A stretch of 64,000 nt of DNA. Source: Bufo bufo (taxonomy: Eukaryota > Chordata > Amphibia > Anura > Bufonidae). The stretch is taken from assembly GCF_905171765.1 (NCBI RefSeq), contig NC_053394.1, positions 162,223,183-162,287,182 on the forward strand. The letters are read 5' to 3'. Every line of letters starts with the position of its first letter. The first letter of the stretch is position 1. Below are positions 63,988-64,000 of this stretch, piece after piece. The notes beneath the pieces were generated by a model. That model was not told the origin of the DNA and searched no databases. It saw only the letters and a program-made list of their open reading frames with translations. The position numbers were made by a program, and so were the translations under genes.

Positions 63988-64000
63988 TGGAAAGTCCTTG

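Larger units (their letters stand above)
60320..64000 (-). mobile_element. Ty3/gypsy-like LTR element carrying host-derived sequence (3' part in window)
   Basis: Read on the minus strand from the window edge: a gag/protease-like ORF (63987-62323), a chimeric myosin/NASP-like ORF (62450-61392), an RNase H remnant (about 61225-61070), a polypurine tract and the 3' LTR. The 5' LTR lies beyond 64000. RT and integrase motifs are not seen. RNase H next to the 3' LTR, without integrase, fits either a Gmr1-like gene order or a deletion. Confidence 0.7.

Overview
The window is vertebrate nuclear DNA, most likely from an amphibian (frog- or toad-like). It holds one intact host gene, a complete calcium-binding protein 2 gene (cabp2) on the + strand. 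The gene runs from an initiator ATG at 6303 to a stop at 49018, in seven coding exons that splice in frame to 218 codons. Exons 1, 2 and 3 are too short or too divergent to stand out as ORFs. I found them by their family motifs (MGNC start, ACIFLR block, the 31-bp exon) and by matching splice phases. The amphibian assignment rests on the repeats: TTAA-flanked palindromic MITEs of the T2/Kolobok type, several Tc1 families, CR1-like LINEs with an esterase ORF1, a BEL/Pao element and Penelope-like palindromes.

Layout. 1-6300: upstream DNA with a three-level transposon nest (MITE B in MITE A in a Tc1 remnant). 6303-6344: exon 1. 6345-10488: intron 1, with a Penelope-like palindrome carrying a 15-bp target duplication. 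10489-10653: exon 2, a 55-codon cassette. 10654-40934: a 30-kb intron 2. It contains a second Penelope-like palindrome with a hammerhead-like core, Tc1 elements, a solo LTR, three CR1-like LINE copies, and a BEL/Pao element (32354-40507) split by a LINE that itself carries a 584-bp insertion. 40935-49018: exons 3-7, whose introns contain three solo LTRs with exact target duplications. One LTR ends 35 bp before the exon 5 acceptor. Another carries a sense AATAAA in intron 3.

49100-60310 has no host gene that I can recognise. It holds a Tc1 with a nested PIF/Harbinger-type element, a split palindromic MITE containing an LTR-like block and a hAT element with a perfect 8-bp duplication, and further palindromes.

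60320-64000 (minus strand) is the 3' part of a Ty3/gypsy-like LTR retroelement: LTR, polypurine tract and an RNase H remnant. Between the RNase H remnant and an upstream gag/protease-like ORF lies a 352-codon ORF that looks like a host-gene chimera. It has a clear stretch of non-muscle/smooth myosin II heavy-chain rod followed by a segment like the N-terminal TPR region of the histone chaperone NASP. This is the most unusual object in the window.

No CRISPR arrays, rRNA or tRNA genes were recognised. Nearly all short ORFs are chance readings of repeats.
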